Source of the DNA: Hermatobates lingyangjiaoensis
Lineage: Eukaryota; Arthropoda; Insecta; Hemiptera; Hermatobatidae
Direction: 5' to 3'
DNA: 64,000 nt
Assembly (NCBI GenBank): GCA_026182355.1
Contig: JAPFBL010000119.1
Location: 826,501 to 890,500 of the forward strand
In this document: positions 1 to 10,100 of the stretch, piece after piece
Layout: every line of letters begins with the position of its first letter
How positions within the stretch are numbered: the stretch's first letter is position 1
Notes under the pieces: generated by a model
What the model saw: the letters and a program-made list of their open reading frames with translations, nothing else
Told to the model about the DNA's origin: nothing
Databases searched by the model: none
Made by a program: the position numbers and the translations under genes

Positions 1-140
1 GACAATTCTTTTTTTTATTGTTTACTTGTTTATTTCATTTAATTTACTTGAATATGGCACAAAGACAAAGAATAACATTTTTATTTACAATCCAAACAAA
101 TACTGGGGGTAAATGGATAAAACAAAATCTTCACATAAAA

Positions 141-197
141 AAAGTTTTTTTTGTCTACGCGTTTCGAACACTTCGTGTTCATCGTCAGGTAAACTTC
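141..197 (-). ncRNA. Hammerhead ribozyme candidate, stem III ACGCGU
   Basis: On the minus strand the order is GAAGUUU (outer stem I), CUGACGA (188-182), a 6-bp stem II GAACAC/GUGUUC with a short loop, GAAA (165-162), then ACGCGU(A) as a palindromic stem III (162-157), and AAACUUU (147-141) closing outer stem I. Catalytic G8 and G12 are present. Inner stem I beside the scissile site (after A156) is weak, only C-G next to a mismatch, so activity is doubtful. The type I hammerhead family is well defined; assignment here is by motif order only. Confidence 0.55.
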
Positions 198-280
198 CAA
201 TTGAAGGAGTGGAAGACGAGGACTTGGAAGTTCACTGTAGAGTGAAAGTTAGACTGTTTGGTCCTCCTCTCCTTCCATTG

Positions 281-339
281 GAAGTTTACCTGATGATGAA
301 CACAAAGTGTTCTAAATGCGTAGAATAAAAAAAAACTTC
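281..339 (+). ncRNA. Decayed hammerhead ribozyme, mirror of the 141-197 copy
   Basis: The right arm repeats the ribozyme on the plus strand: GAAGUUU (281-287), CUGAUGA (290-296), stem II GAACAC/GUGUUC, then UAAA (313-316) where GAAA is expected, and UGCGUA. AAACUUC (333-339) pairs fully with GAAGUUU. The change of G12 to U removes the general base of the reaction, so this copy should be inactive. Confidence 0.5.
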
Positions 340-364
340 TTTTATGTGGAGAATTTGTTTTATC

Positions 365-1374
365 TAGTCACCCCAATATGAGTAGCTACCACACAATTAC
401 GAATTCCACAAGTAATGAGAATCCAAAAATTTGAAAACCGTCCATTAAAATCATACATTAGTCAAACAATAACATTTTCATTATTTTTTGAATTATCATA
501 AAAAGACATCCGGGCGTCTGGCAGCTTCATTTTTAGGTTTATAGGACTCATTGCCGATATTTTTGCAACAAAGTCTAAATCGATAAAAATTTTTGCGAAC
601 ACACTCTTCATGCTGCATAGATTCACTATTTATGATAAAGTTATTTATGCAATCCCTTCCAGCCGACAGAGACTCTTTGTTTCCAAGTGGTAATGTATAA
701 TTTTAAGGTAATGACAAAGAATAGGTAAGGTATTTTATGACTCTTTATGACCTATTTTTTTTAAATTAACTACTGTGTAAAAATTTCAGTTTCATATTTG
801 ACATCCTTGCAATAATACTATGACATATATATTTTTTTTTTATGACAGCATAGAATTTTATGAAGGTACAGTAAAACACTAGAAAGTACATATATTAATG
901 CAGAAAAATATCCAGTTGTTCTTTCGGAACGCATTCCTTTACTTTCATTTTATTAAAAGAATAATTGTTTGTTTAGCCATGAATCCAGCTCTATTAAACT
1001 TGAAAAATTGAAAGAATGTTCATTTTTATTCAATGAGTGAAATCGAAATTTTAAAAATATATATATTTGCTTAAAGAGAATATTAATTTGAGGACAAATT
1101 GAGAGAGTCAGTCATGTTTGCGTGAGGGCCATAATTTAACCTTCTTTTTATCGCTTCAATTTAAGCATTCAGAGCCAATACCAGTTCGTTTCGACTGGAG
1201 GATTCAATATTCCATAGTAATAAGTTCAATAATTATACCCATGATTGAATTAATCAATAAACTTAATTGTCCAGCTTGTAATAAGTTTATTATAGTAAAG
1301 CTGAAATTGCGACCGTTGAAGGTTTTTTAAAAGAGATTAGCGTGCTGTTCCTTTTTAAATTGGAATATCAACAT
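365..1374. other. AT-rich stretch, nothing recognised
   Basis: Short homopolymer and TA runs only. No reading frame, repeat arm or RNA motif that I could support. Confidence 0.5.
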
Positions 1375-1377
1375 TAG

Positions 1378-1527
1378 GTGGAGATGGAGAGGAAAGAGCT
1401 TGCTGATTACCTGGCTAAGAACAGGTTTAGAGGCAGGAAGTACTCTGCAAGTGGCTCGCTTGAAAAGCCTATTCCACATACCAACGTGCCAACATCAATC
1501 TTCCCATTTCCAAAACAACTTTCTTAG
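1378..1527 (+). pseudogene. RNase H-like fragment of a non-LTR retrotransposon
   Basis: The frame from 1378 to the TAG at 1525-1527 reads MERKELADYLAKNRFRG near its start and continues through a Pro-rich stretch (KPIPHTNVP). The core ELADYLAK resembles the 'NExADxLAK' block near the end of RNase H domains of Jockey/R1-type non-LTR retrotransposons, where the Asp is a catalytic residue. A stop codon lies directly upstream in frame, and the rest of the domain and the reverse transcriptase are missing. It is a short relic with no function of its own. A host origin is possible but less likely. Confidence 0.4.
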
Positions 1528-2112
1528 ACCCGCCAATAGAATAGATAACTTCTATTTATTAAATTACATAATAGATGATAATACAGTCGAAGATACAAGC
1601 AGTGACGCTCAATAAACACTGACGAGTACTATAGTCAAGCGATTTTAGAAAGAATAACTAAAGTGAGTGCACTGAACTTTATTTTAAGTAAACAAATAAC
1701 CAAGGGATTCCATAATACGCAATTACTCTAATTTCAATAGCAAACCAGTTTCATGTTTATGGAATGACCAGAACTGGGAAGACCCATTTGTTTTAACCAT
1801 TTTTGGAATAATAGTAATGCAAAGTATGAATGATTTTTTAAAATTCTTCAAAAGCAATAAATGTGATATTTGACACTCAAGAATACTATATCGAAGCAAG
1901 GAGACGGTCCTTCCATCATTGTAGCATATGAACTACGAATTTGAATTGCTCAGTGTCGTCTACAGAAATTTAGTAAGGTAATCACAAATGACATACACAC
2001 TCCAGACATTAATACAATCAAAGAAAACATTAAAAATGATAAAGACATTCAAGATCGGTGAACTCAAGAGACTTAAGCACAGGAATGTTCACAGAATAAA
2101 AATATCGGTTTT

Positions 2113-2405
2113 TTCGCCATGGTCATCCAGGTTAGTCACAGATTGCTCATGCGTCCAATTCTTGGCAACTGATAGATTCAGGGTTCGATCAATCACTCGA
2201 TTATCCTCGATTTATACAAGCGGAGGTGAAAAAATCTGAGCACAGTCGTCTCTCTGAACATGGAGGTTTAAGCAGTCGGTCTCGAGCCAGTACGATGTCA
2301 GTGTACTTGTTCAATCGATCTATTCCTTGAAAATACACTTGAGGCAGGCAAACCGATTAAAATTGCCAATGATGGAATCAGACTCCAGTAGTGTGGCATA
2401 GTCCA
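2113..2405 (+). mobile_element. tRNA-derived SINE, copy in unit B
   Basis: The head reads CATCCAGGTTAGTC (A-box region) and GGGTTCGATC (B-box region, about 2180). It is followed by the family body GAGGTGAAAAAATCTG, GGTCTCGAGCCAGTACGATG and ACTTGAGGCAGGCAAA. The same body occurs at 41041-41330 and, reversed, at 42545-42775. Several short extra bases interrupt motifs that are intact in the other copies. tRNA-headed SINEs are transcribed by RNA polymerase III from the internal A and B boxes and mobilised by a partner LINE. Confidence 0.75.
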
Positions 2406-2887
2406 ATCTGATTAAAATTGGTTTGCACATGTAACTTGGTCACTATTTATAATAAGATAATAGGACCTACACTTTGCACTGCTAGAGGAGCACTAACAGA
2501 TAGCCTAGTAAGTGCGAGTCTATGAAGTCTATGAGATCAAGTGCACCTGAGTACAGGCTTACGCGTTTACAAGTTGCGCAGATTGAAAACGACGATAAAT
2601 GATCATTATACTTACTTAAGTTTTATACTGTATAGTCAATGCTAATTAGAAAGTTTTAAAACTGCTCAAAAGCAATAATTTTTTTGACACCAAGAATACT
2701 ATATCAAGAAAAGTTTCCATAAGATATGACTACGAATTTGAATTGTAGTGTGCTAAGAAAATTTAGAAGGTAATACAAATACATACACACTCCAGACAAA
2801 TACAATCAAAAAAACATTAAAAATGAAAAATACATTCAGATCAACTCAAAACTTATAAGCCCATCAAGTCAAAATAAAAATATCGGT

Positions 2888-3150
2888 TTTTCCCATGGTC
2901 ATCCAGGTTAGTCAAGAGGCTTGCGTGCTCTCTGGACTGATAGATTCAGGGTTCGATAATCACTCGATTATCCTCGATTTATACAAGCGGGAGGTGAAAA
3001 AATCTGGCACGTCGTCTCTCTGAAAGGAGGTTAAGCAGTCGGTCTCGAGCCAGTACGATGTCAGGTACTTGTTAAAGATCTATTCCTTAAATACACTTGA
3101 GGCAGGCAAACATTAAAATTTCCAATGTGGAATCAACCCAGTAGTGTGGC
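2888..3150 (+). mobile_element. tRNA-derived SINE, copy in unit B'
   Basis: Same element as at 2113-2405, in the second duplicated unit. It has CATCCAGGTTAGTC, then GGCTTGCGTGCTC, a B-box region GGGTTCGATAATC, and the body GGGAGGTGAAAAAATCTG. It keeps some bases the first copy lacks and lacks others the first copy has. Neither copy is a simple decay product of the other. Confidence 0.75.
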
Positions 3151-3505
3151 TAGTCCATTATTAAAATGGTTTAATTATGGCCTATATAATAAATAATAGG
3201 ACCTACACTTTGCACTGCTAGAGGAGCACTAAAGATAGCCTAGTAAGTGCATCTATAAGTCTATAGATAAGTAAGTACAGGCTTATTTACAAGTGCGGGC
3301 GTTGGAAAACAAGGATAAATGATCATTATACTTTACTTAAGTTTTTACTTTAGTCAAGCTAATTAGAAAGAGTAACTGAAGTGACTGCACTGAACTATAT
3401 TTTAAGTAAACAAATAACCAAGGGATTCCATAATACGCAATTACTCTAATTTCAATAGCAAACCAGTTTTATGTTTATGGAATGACCAGAACCGGGAAGA
3501 CCTAT

Positions 3506-4673
3506 GTAAGAATATTTTTTTCCAGTAGTCCATGCATCAATTTTTGTTGTTCCATAAATTTTGTTCAAATGAAGCCTTCTTGAGTTATATATTTACGCTA
3601 TAACCATTTTGATAGTTTGCAGTCACTGCACATGTGTTTCGTAAATTTTTATCTCACAATACTTTTTTCTTTGTCCCAGGTCTTATCGGTATATAATGAC
3701 CAGTTATCCCCTTTATGTATCTTGACTTGTATTTATATATGTTTACTTGATTTTTAATGTTGTTCCCTTTTGTATTTTGTCGAGTCAAATGATACTAATT
3801 GTTGAACTCATCTCACCATTCCCACACTGAACGCTCACTCTTCATGCACACATTTTTACTTTTTCACTTATACCTTTTAACTAGAGGGCGAGAATCATTT
3901 AATTTACAGAATGTTTATGTTAAAAAAAACTTAGGCACACCATAAACCACATCTGCACAAAATACATAGGTGATATAACACCTACAAATAATACCATTTA
4001 CATCTTAATTAATTTGTAAATTAATCCAACTTCATTTCATTCAAACTAAATATGGTAACTGCTTTTAGTTTAGTTTAGTGTTTAGGTAACTATAAAGTGT
4101 TTAAAAAAAGTTACTTGGCATAGCCTAACTTTCTAAGGTTTTGGAACTTGTTCAGTTCCTTATTTAAATAAGGAATGTTATTTTATTTGTCTCTCCTTTA
4201 TTAAATCGTAACATTAAGCGACAGAATAGTGAAATGAATATGTAAGTTTCTTTTTAGAGACAGATATCTGAATAAACTAAACGGAGATTAGTTTTAACCT
4301 TGCTTTATTTGCTGTTTTTGTGCAAACTTAACAAATTGAGTGTTTGCGCTCAGTAAAGTTAAGGCATTCTTACAAGAATAATTAAGATATAGTCTTATCG
4401 TTGTAAATAACCACTCTCTCAACCACTCTAAAGACTATTTACTTTGTATTGGCCGAAGTAAACAGAGTGATGAGGAAAACTTAAAAATACATGTGACTAA
4501 TTGTTCATATTACATGTACACTACATTTTTTTTTATATACAATTGTCTGGTGTTTAAATGATATTCTATAAAATTATTCCAAATGCGATTTTAGATTTTA
4601 GAATCGTAGCAGATGGGGAAGCCCAAGTCATTGCAAACAGCCTATTAACGGGTTTTTTGCAACCCCATTTTTT
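3506..4673. other. AT-rich stretch, nothing recognised
   Basis: No supported reading frame, repeat arm or RNA motif. Confidence 0.5.
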
Positions 4674-4771
4674 TTTCTAGATAACACAAACAACAAAAGT
4701 ATTAACAGAATTGTACAAACTTCTTTTTTCTCGATAACACAAACAAACAAAAGTATTAACAGAATTTTACC
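4674..4771 (+). repeat. Two-copy tandem repeat, unit about 54 bp
   Basis: The segment starting TTCTAGATAACACAAACAAC recurs 54 bases on starting TTCTCGATAACACAAACAAA. Both copies continue AAAAGTATTAACAGAATT. Only a few substitutions separate them, so the duplication is fairly recent. Confidence 0.8.
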
Positions 4772-5681
4772 GACCTCCTCCGTAGTAGATGCAAGACACC
4801 TTACTGACAAAACCACCGAGGTGGCTAGACTTATAAATTAAGTACATGAAAAATAGTTGTAAATTACAGTAGAAAACTGTAAAGGAACAATTATGAAGTT
4901 AAAGAGATACAAATAAAATCAAAATATTAAGAGGAAATTGAATGTTTAGAATGGGGGTGCGAGAGGTTAATGAAGTGGGATGTGGGCAAGGCCGACTCGA
5001 GGAAGACTTTCTCCCGTCAGACCAACCTTCCGAGATATAACGATACATCAGACTCCAGTCGACCGGCAGCAGCCATACGTAATACAAGAAATGCCTATTT
5101 AAATTGGATAACCTCTTACACATTCAGTCAAGTCCACTAGCATAAATTCAAATACATCTATTTTGTTCTTTTAGAGCAAGAGATCAGCAGATATCTTAAG
5201 GTGTAACCATCTAAACTAATGTTACACATGCATACCCAGTATATTTATAATAATTTGCTACACATTTAAAAGACATTCTTAGTGCATTACCATGTTTATT
5301 TCCAAGCCCCAATAATGTTCGAACAGCATGACTCACTCTAAGATAATATCAAGTGCTCAAAAACTGGGAATAAACTCATAAAGTATGAGAAAAGAGAATT
5401 CAACTCCATATTAAACATCTTTCTATTTACTAAACTCAATTTTATTAATAAAAATCAGTTTGAACCCAAATGATACTATCATCTAATACTATGTAGCATT
5501 ATATATTATCAAGTCATTATTATTTTTATATATTTCTCATTAAAACAACTGAATTAGACATAAAAAGAGAACCTAACTTTGCGTGTCTATAAGTATATCA
5601 TAAATACTGTACGATATATAAACTTAAAATTTCTTCAAAATTCATGAAATTACTGCGCATCCTTGTTGAACCACCCGGATA

Positions 5682-5683
<2 letters not shown>
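4772..5683. other. AT-rich stretch, nothing recognised
   Basis: No supported feature apart from short runs. Confidence 0.45.

Positions 5684-5715
<32 letters not shown>
5684..5715 (+). repeat. (TC)n microsatellite
   Basis: An uninterrupted TC run followed directly by a T homopolymer. Confidence 0.95.
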
Positions 5716-5723
<8 letters not shown>

Positions 5724-6756
5724 TACATTTTTTTTAGAATATCTCGATGACACACAACATTTAAACTCTCCACTAAAGACTACACTAATCGCCTTTTTCT
5801 GTAATTTGTCCTGTTTTAACATTCAGTTTATAATAAGTCCGTTTGTATTGTGCTTTCTTAATCCATCAATGGATGGATTATAAAACGATTTCAACACTCT
5901 TTAACAAATACAAAAAGGAAGGCATGACATAAAACAACAGGGCATGCAACTACCTTGAATATTCAGCATACTAAACAAGATGAGTGACTAAAATCAACAG
6001 ACCAAACACATTTGATACAACACTCTCATAATATTGAGAGTTAAATAACTTACACATTGTGAAGATAATTACCTAAAAATCCTGGTATTGTTAATGATTT
6101 TTCTAAGTCGGTTCTTTAATTAATTCTTCTTAAAATAATAAGTTGTAGAATGACAAGAGTAACGCATTTCCTATTAAGAGTTATTTTACAGTAAATTAGA
6201 TATTGTCTTGCATAGGCATGCACTGAAGGTTATTCGTAGAATACTGCAAGCTCTATTGTAGAGATAAAAACAAGTTTACTGCCAGTCTAAACCTGCTCTT
6301 CTTCACCATATAGTAATAGTTAGTCATGGTAATACAGCCATTTATCATGTAATATATCTAATGTGTACACTCCACCCGCTGGAAGGCAATGTAAATAGAT
6401 GGCATTCCCTGATGACACCCATTGTTGAATGGTTACAATTCCAAAAATCAAAAATATTTACAAACATGCGTTGAATATTAACTTACAACATAATTCAATC
6501 CTAATCAACATTTCAAAACAAAAAAGAGTATATGGCATGTTATGACTGAATTATTTTATGACATAATATTCACCTGGATCATTATTTTCTGCACTGTTTA
6601 GGAGTTATATTATTTGTAGTAAATTTTTATACCTTCTAGGAATCATCTCTATTCAAATGATAAAACAATACGGTATCACTGATTTCAATCCTGTTAATGG
6701 TCGTCTTCAGGAGAAAAACTGGTACCATGAGAAAACATAAGTCAACATATACAAAT
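5716..6756. other. AT-rich stretch with a weak hammerhead-like motif
   Basis: Mostly unremarkable. On the minus strand CUGAAGA (6710-6704) is followed within 20 bases by GAAA. The same surrounding sequence recurs near 54800 (TTTTAATGGTCTTCCTCAGG there, TTAATGGTCGTCTTCAGG here), so it is a dispersed repeat. No clear stem II forms, so I do not call a ribozyme. Confidence 0.4.
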
Positions 6757-6790
6757 ATATATATATATATTATATATATATATATATATT
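6757..6790. repeat. (TA)n microsatellite
   Basis: A TA dinucleotide tract with a small interruption, at the left edge of the foldback cluster. Another short tract lies at about 6999-7012. Confidence 0.9.
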
Positions 6791-7052
6791 ATAAGTACAT
6801 ATATAATCAGTATATAATGATATAACACTTAAGTAAATATAAGTAAATTAAGTAATATAAGTAAGGTTACTTTCTATGGATCACTTTGCTTCTTCAACCT
6901 TCTGTATTTTACATTTCTGTTAAAAATGGCATGATGCCAAAATTATTGAAAATAATGAGTACTTGTCTCCTTTCTGTTTTTGTCACACAGAAGGTTTATA
7001 TATATATATATATAAACTTGTTCAAAGATAGTATTGTTTTCCTATTTCATAT

Positions 7053-7091
7053 TGTGGTTTGATCATTGATTGTTATTTCACGTGTTTATGT
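7053..7091 (+). repeat. Terminal fragment of hammerhead family HH-B
   Basis: TATTGTGGTTTGATCATTG followed by TTATTTCACGTGTTTAT is the distal end of family HH-B, seen complete at 24049-24255 and 55257-55498. Here it abuts the HH-F foldback. Confidence 0.7.
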
Positions 7092-7111
7092 TGGAAGCAG
7101 TCCTTCATTTG

Positions 7112-7425
7112 AACATATATTTTAAAATAACGCCCCATATTTGGATTGTACCTGTTTCTTACATGATTTCTCCAGTTTCCAGAACTCTTTCCTCGTGTCT
7201 TCATTAAAACTATAAAGCTTATCACCAATATAATATTATAAACTGACAATCCTACTATTATTCTCATTATTGTCCTGATGATGAATGTGGTTCATTCGAA
7301 ACATGTCGACTAGCAGTATTGGTGATAAGCTTTATAGTTTTAATAAAGAGACGAGGAAGATTCCGGAAATTATGTAAGAAAGAGATACAAGCCAATTATG
7401 GGGCGCTATTTAACAACATATATAT
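7112..7425. repeat. Foldback element, family HH-F
   Basis: The left arm (7112-7229) and right arm (7318-7425) are inverted copies, sharing for example GATAAGCTTTATAGTTTTAA and its complement. The loop carries a hammerhead ribozyme at 7272-7310 just ahead of the right arm. The right-arm sequence is also found downstream of ribozymes in the copies at 11200-11405 and 36960-37070. This suggests that one arm is the element's normal 3' flank and that the inverted copy was added later. Confidence 0.75.
7272..7310 (+). ncRNA. Hammerhead ribozyme candidate, stem III ACAUGU
   Basis: Every conserved piece is in place: inner stem I GUC (7272-7274), CUGAUGA (7275-7281), stem II GAAUG/CAUUC with a five-base loop, GAAA (7298-7301), the palindromic stem III ACAUGU (7301-7306), cleavable C at 7307 (triplet GUC), and GAC (7308-7310) pairing with GUC. 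Known type I hammerheads in Penelope-like elements have just this minimal stem III and act best as dimers. Outer stem I probably uses the flanking TACTA/TAGCAGTA region but is less clear. Confidence 0.75.
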
Positions 7426-7435
7426 TATATATACA

Positions 7436-7725
7436 AAACTATAGTTTATCGGGACTCGGTCAGTTCTTCAGGTTCAAATTAAACTCTCATTGCCAACGTT
7501 TCGGTTTTTATTTAAAACCTTTTTCATAGGCAGAAGTATAAATTTTGAAACAAAAAAACTAAGTATTACATTACAAATTATTTCACGAAGAAAAATAGTA
7601 GTATATGGATTTTAACAACTGTAGTCTGAATGAACACGTGACACTTGGAATTTGAACCTGAAGAACTGACAGAGTCCTTTTTTTTCTATTCCACGGTCGA
7701 TACTTTTATCAATATATATATATAT
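7436..7725 (-). repeat. Foldback element, family HH-C
   Basis: It shares TCTTCAGGTTCAAATTAAAC with the copy at 61336-61650, and its complement with the copy at 20280-20500. The opposite arm is reduced to about 7650-7678 (TTTGAACCTGAAGAACTGAC), so the foldback is partly deleted. It ends at a (TA)n tract at 7714-7727. Confidence 0.7.
7491..7532 (-). ncRNA. Hammerhead-like motif, stem III ACGU
   Basis: The minus strand reads UGCC, UAUGA, a strong stem II GGUUUU/AAAACC, GAAA (7502-7499), the palindrome ACGU (7499-7496), U, then GGCA, which pairs with UGCC. The first core segment is CC-UAUGA rather than CUGAUGA, one base short. The same shortened core is in the copy at 20374. It may therefore be a fixed variant, or the family may descend from an already inactive master. 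Confidence 0.45.
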
Positions 7726-7734
7726 AAAATATGA

Positions 7735-7862
7735 TCTAGTTCGATTAGTGGCTGACGAAGACTGCTTGCTGCGGTGAAATATCTTGGACTTTTTCCACCA
7801 TTTGTTATTGTGGTTTGATCATTGATTGTTATTTCATGTGTTTATTGTGAAATCTTGTTATA
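7735..7862 (+). repeat. Single-arm element, family HH-B
   Basis: One arm only: hammerhead core at 7748-7789, then the family's distal part (TATTGTGGTTTGATCATTG, TTATTTCATGTGTTTAT). It matches the right arm at 24165-24230. Confidence 0.7.
7748..7789 (+). ncRNA. Decayed hammerhead ribozyme, family HH-B
   Basis: CUGACGA (7752-7758), stem II ACUGC/GCGGU (5 bp), and GAAA (7776-7779) are intact. Stem III reads AUAUCU instead of AGAUCU, and the stem I strands (GUGG and GGAC) no longer match well, so this copy is probably inactive. Confidence 0.55.
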
Positions 7863-7869
7863 TATGGTA

Positions 7870-9645
7870 TATGTATATTACAATTAATAGAAGAATATGG
7901 ATAACAGAAGAGGCTTATCTAATTTTTACAAAGCAATATACAAAGTCAAAGTAACAGTAACAAATTTACATCATTCTACATTAATTTTAGCAAGTTATAT
8001 GATGTATCTGTTTATTTACACAGTTGTGACGTCAGTCAAATGACGACAGAGCAACAACTCCAGTAACTGAGAGTGGTCGAATGAGTAGGGAAGCTGTCCG
8101 TTTTAATTCGAAGGGTGACGGCGTCATTAATGGCTTATTTAGTCAGTGGTAACAAGGCAGAGTGGCCCTTGTTACTTCCACTTGTCTTTCCAAGACAAAA
8201 AATCTATTACTGCTTCCTCTTGTAATACTGTCAATTATATTGTTTTTTTAGGTTTTTTGAGAAAAGAACTAATGTTACAAAGGAGTCCTTAACTAAAAAA
8301 GACTATTATACAAAAGTTGATAAATTGTTGGATCATTAATTCAGTCTCTATGAGATACTTAATTATACTAGAAAGAATACTGAAATTCTCCGAATACATA
8401 TGTTTCATATAAACAACGTGTTCCGATCACTCATTGACCAAACAAATTCTTATTGTTTTCGTCAGGGTACAACATAGAATAGAAAGTTAGTCAGAGAGCT
8501 ACTACAATTTGGTAACTCAAAAATATCCAAAACTGATTAAAAGAGGTAAATATTAACATGCTAACTGCTTTGTCAGACTTTCACCACTGGTGTTACTCCA
8601 GGGAAGGAAATGTAGTTCATTTGTTATTTTGCACCCACTTTAGTGACGGGTGGGTCACATTACAGGATTGATTCTACACCTGAAGACCTTTCATGTTTAT
8701 AAGAGCAGGACCATTAACAAGTCCCTAATAAATATTATGTTTAATAGGTTACTTGCGATCGAAGATGGACAACGTCCAAAAGCACTCCAACGACTCCAAG
8801 ATCATCTTACGAGGTATGACGGTTTACCATATTAATAATATAAATATTATATTAGTTGGTATCAGCGATATTGAATATCAGTAATAATAATATAGGAATT
8901 GTATCGTACAGGATGTCAGCGTACATGATAATAAGAATAATTTAGGGTCATCCAGAAGATTGTGCCTGCAATCATAAATTCTAAAGAGAAGTATGTTACT
9001 TGTTACAGTACAACTCAAAAATTTCGGAAGTATACGAATATTTTGAATTTGAGAGATTTTGTTTCGAAAGGAGGGATTTACTCAAAGATAATAATAGACA
9101 TGTCGAAGTAATATTTTGTTAGAAAGGGCATTTGCGAATTCACATTACGGATGTAATCAAATAACCTATATCAGAAAGATAACCTTATTGATTTTACCAT
9201 TCACTTTCAGACATAGGCATACAAATATCAGAATAATAAATTATACAAACAAATTCTCTTGTATAAAGAGCTCTATCTTTTTTTAACAATGGAATGCAGT
9301 CAAGGTTGCATGCTTAAATTCCGATAGTGGATTTTTTTCTGAAAAGTTTATCGAAAGAAAGGACAACATGTAATGGATACATATTAGAGTTGAGTTAAGA
9401 TCTACGATGAAACCCAAAGTGGAGGTGGAATTGTGTAAATAGCCGAGACTTGGAGAGGCAAGGCTGTCCTGTTGGGCAACAGAGCCTCGAGGGAGTGCAC
9501 TTTCGACCACTTGCTAAACCATTGCACACCACACCGGAGCCTCTCTCTCGGCTTGCCCACATTCCATTATTCAAAAACAAGTCACCCCACAATGTACACT
9601 TCGCAGTGGCAAATTCACCAACATACATGTATAAAGACGACTTAT
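7870..9645. other. Mostly AT-rich, with one GC-richer patch at about 9420-9630
   Basis: The patch at 9420-9630 has balanced base composition and no stop for about 75 codons in several frames, but no frame looks like a known protein. It could be an old retrotransposon piece. The rest holds nothing I can support. Confidence 0.4.
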
Positions 9646-9648
9646 TCC

Positions 9649-9651
<3 letters not shown>

Positions 9652-9679
<28 letters not shown>
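9652..9679. repeat. (TA)n microsatellite
   Basis: A pure TA tract about 30 bases left of the HH-D palindrome. A second short tract (9897-9908) lies just right of it. Confidence 0.9.
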
Positions 9680-9682
<3 letters not shown>

Positions 9683-9750
9683 ATCAACATAACTCTTGAT
9701 ATAATATATGAATTAAACATAACAATAAACAATTATATATTAATTAAAAT

Positions 9751-9786
9751 GCTCTAAGGCCTTTCATTACAACATCATCAGAGAGC
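9751..9786 (-). ncRNA. Hammerhead-like motif, stem III AGGCCU
   Basis: The minus strand has GCUCU (stem I, 9786-9782), CUGAUGA (9781-9775), a nine-base stem II region with poor pairing, GAAA (9765-9762), the palindrome AGGCCU (9762-9757), U at 9756, and AGAGC (9755-9751) pairing perfectly with GCUCU. Stem II has lost its helix, so cleavage in cis is doubtful. The order and the 5-bp stem I support the homology. Confidence 0.55.
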
Positions 9787-9816
9787 TAAATGAAACAAAA
9801 CGTTTTGTTTCATTTA

Positions 9817-9851
9817 GCTGTCTGATGATGTTGTAATGAAAGGCCTTAGAG
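9817..9851 (+). ncRNA. Mirror hammerhead-like motif in the right arm
   Basis: The right arm carries CUGAUGA (9822-9828), GAAA (9838-9841) and AGGCCUU followed by AGAGC. The 5' stem I strand reads GCUGU, so one pair is lost relative to the left arm. Confidence 0.45.
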
Positions 9852-9905
9852 CATTTTAATTAATATATAATTGTTTATTGTTATGTTTAATTCACACATA
9901 TATAT

Positions 9906-9908
<3 letters not shown>

Positions 9909-9939
<31 letters not shown>
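9909..9939 (+). repeat. (GA)n microsatellite
   Basis: A pure GA run directly after a short TA tract at the right edge of the palindrome. Confidence 0.95.
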
Positions 9940-9941
<2 letters not shown>

Positions 9942-9959
9942 AAATACATGACTTAATCA

Positions 9960-10100
9960 ATTGTATCCATTCTGTATAATTTGTCTAATTTATGAAAGGC
10001 TTTCTTCGTCTATTCATTAAATCTGTATAAAGCTACGTTATTGGTTTCTATATTTTAAATGATACTTCACTCATGATTTTAAACGTACCGTCATAAAGAC
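9960..10100 (-). repeat. Remnant of family HH-F
   Basis: On the minus strand this matches the copy at 11200-11405: GAGTGAAGTATCA, then ACCAATAACGTA, then TATTCATTAAA (reversed) and a GACGAAGAAAG-like stretch. The CUGAUGA box is damaged (AAAATCATGAGTG). Confidence 0.6.

Larger units (their letters stand above)
116..364. repeat. Foldback element with hammerhead-like arms (family HH-E)
   Basis: The arms at 116-208 and 271-364 are inverted copies of each other around a loop of about 60 bases. Both outer ends begin with GATAAAACAAA and its complement. Each arm carries a hammerhead-type core facing the centre: CTGACGA (minus, 182-188) and CTGATGA (plus, 290-296), each followed by the stem GAACAC/GTGTTC. 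The size and symmetry resemble a MITE, but the ribozyme core suggests a Penelope-like or retrozyme-type element. No coding capacity is visible. The few arm differences point to moderate age. Confidence 0.75.
1640..3505 (+). repeat. Duplicated block (direct repeats, head to tail)
   Basis: A segment at about 1650-1786 recurs at 3365-3505 with only a few differences. Between them lie two further head-to-tail copies of another segment (about 1830-2650 and 2651-3365), each containing a SINE. The layout is A-B-B'-A'. The A copies are nearly identical, whereas B and B' differ by very many small gaps, which is unusual for copies of the same age. Confidence 0.8.
9711..9892. repeat. Near-perfect 182-bp palindrome, family HH-D
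   Basis: Two 91-base arms (9711-9801 and 9802-9892) are reverse complements with one mismatch that I can see (CTCT versus TGTC beside the core) and no loop at all. The outer ends are AATTAAACATAACAATAAAC and its complement. The core GCTCTAAGGCCTTTC recurs in the second palindrome at 63583-63788, although the rest of the arms differs. Both arms contain hammerhead-type motifs. Confidence 0.9.

Noticed and set aside
5684..5715. CRISPR-like or regularly spaced repeat
   Set aside because: Simple dinucleotide run; nowhere in the window are there equal repeats with unique equal-length spacers.
6405..6440. Hammerhead motif at CTGATGACACCC
   Set aside because: A stem-like CCATT/AATGG follows, but no GAAA box or stem I partner.
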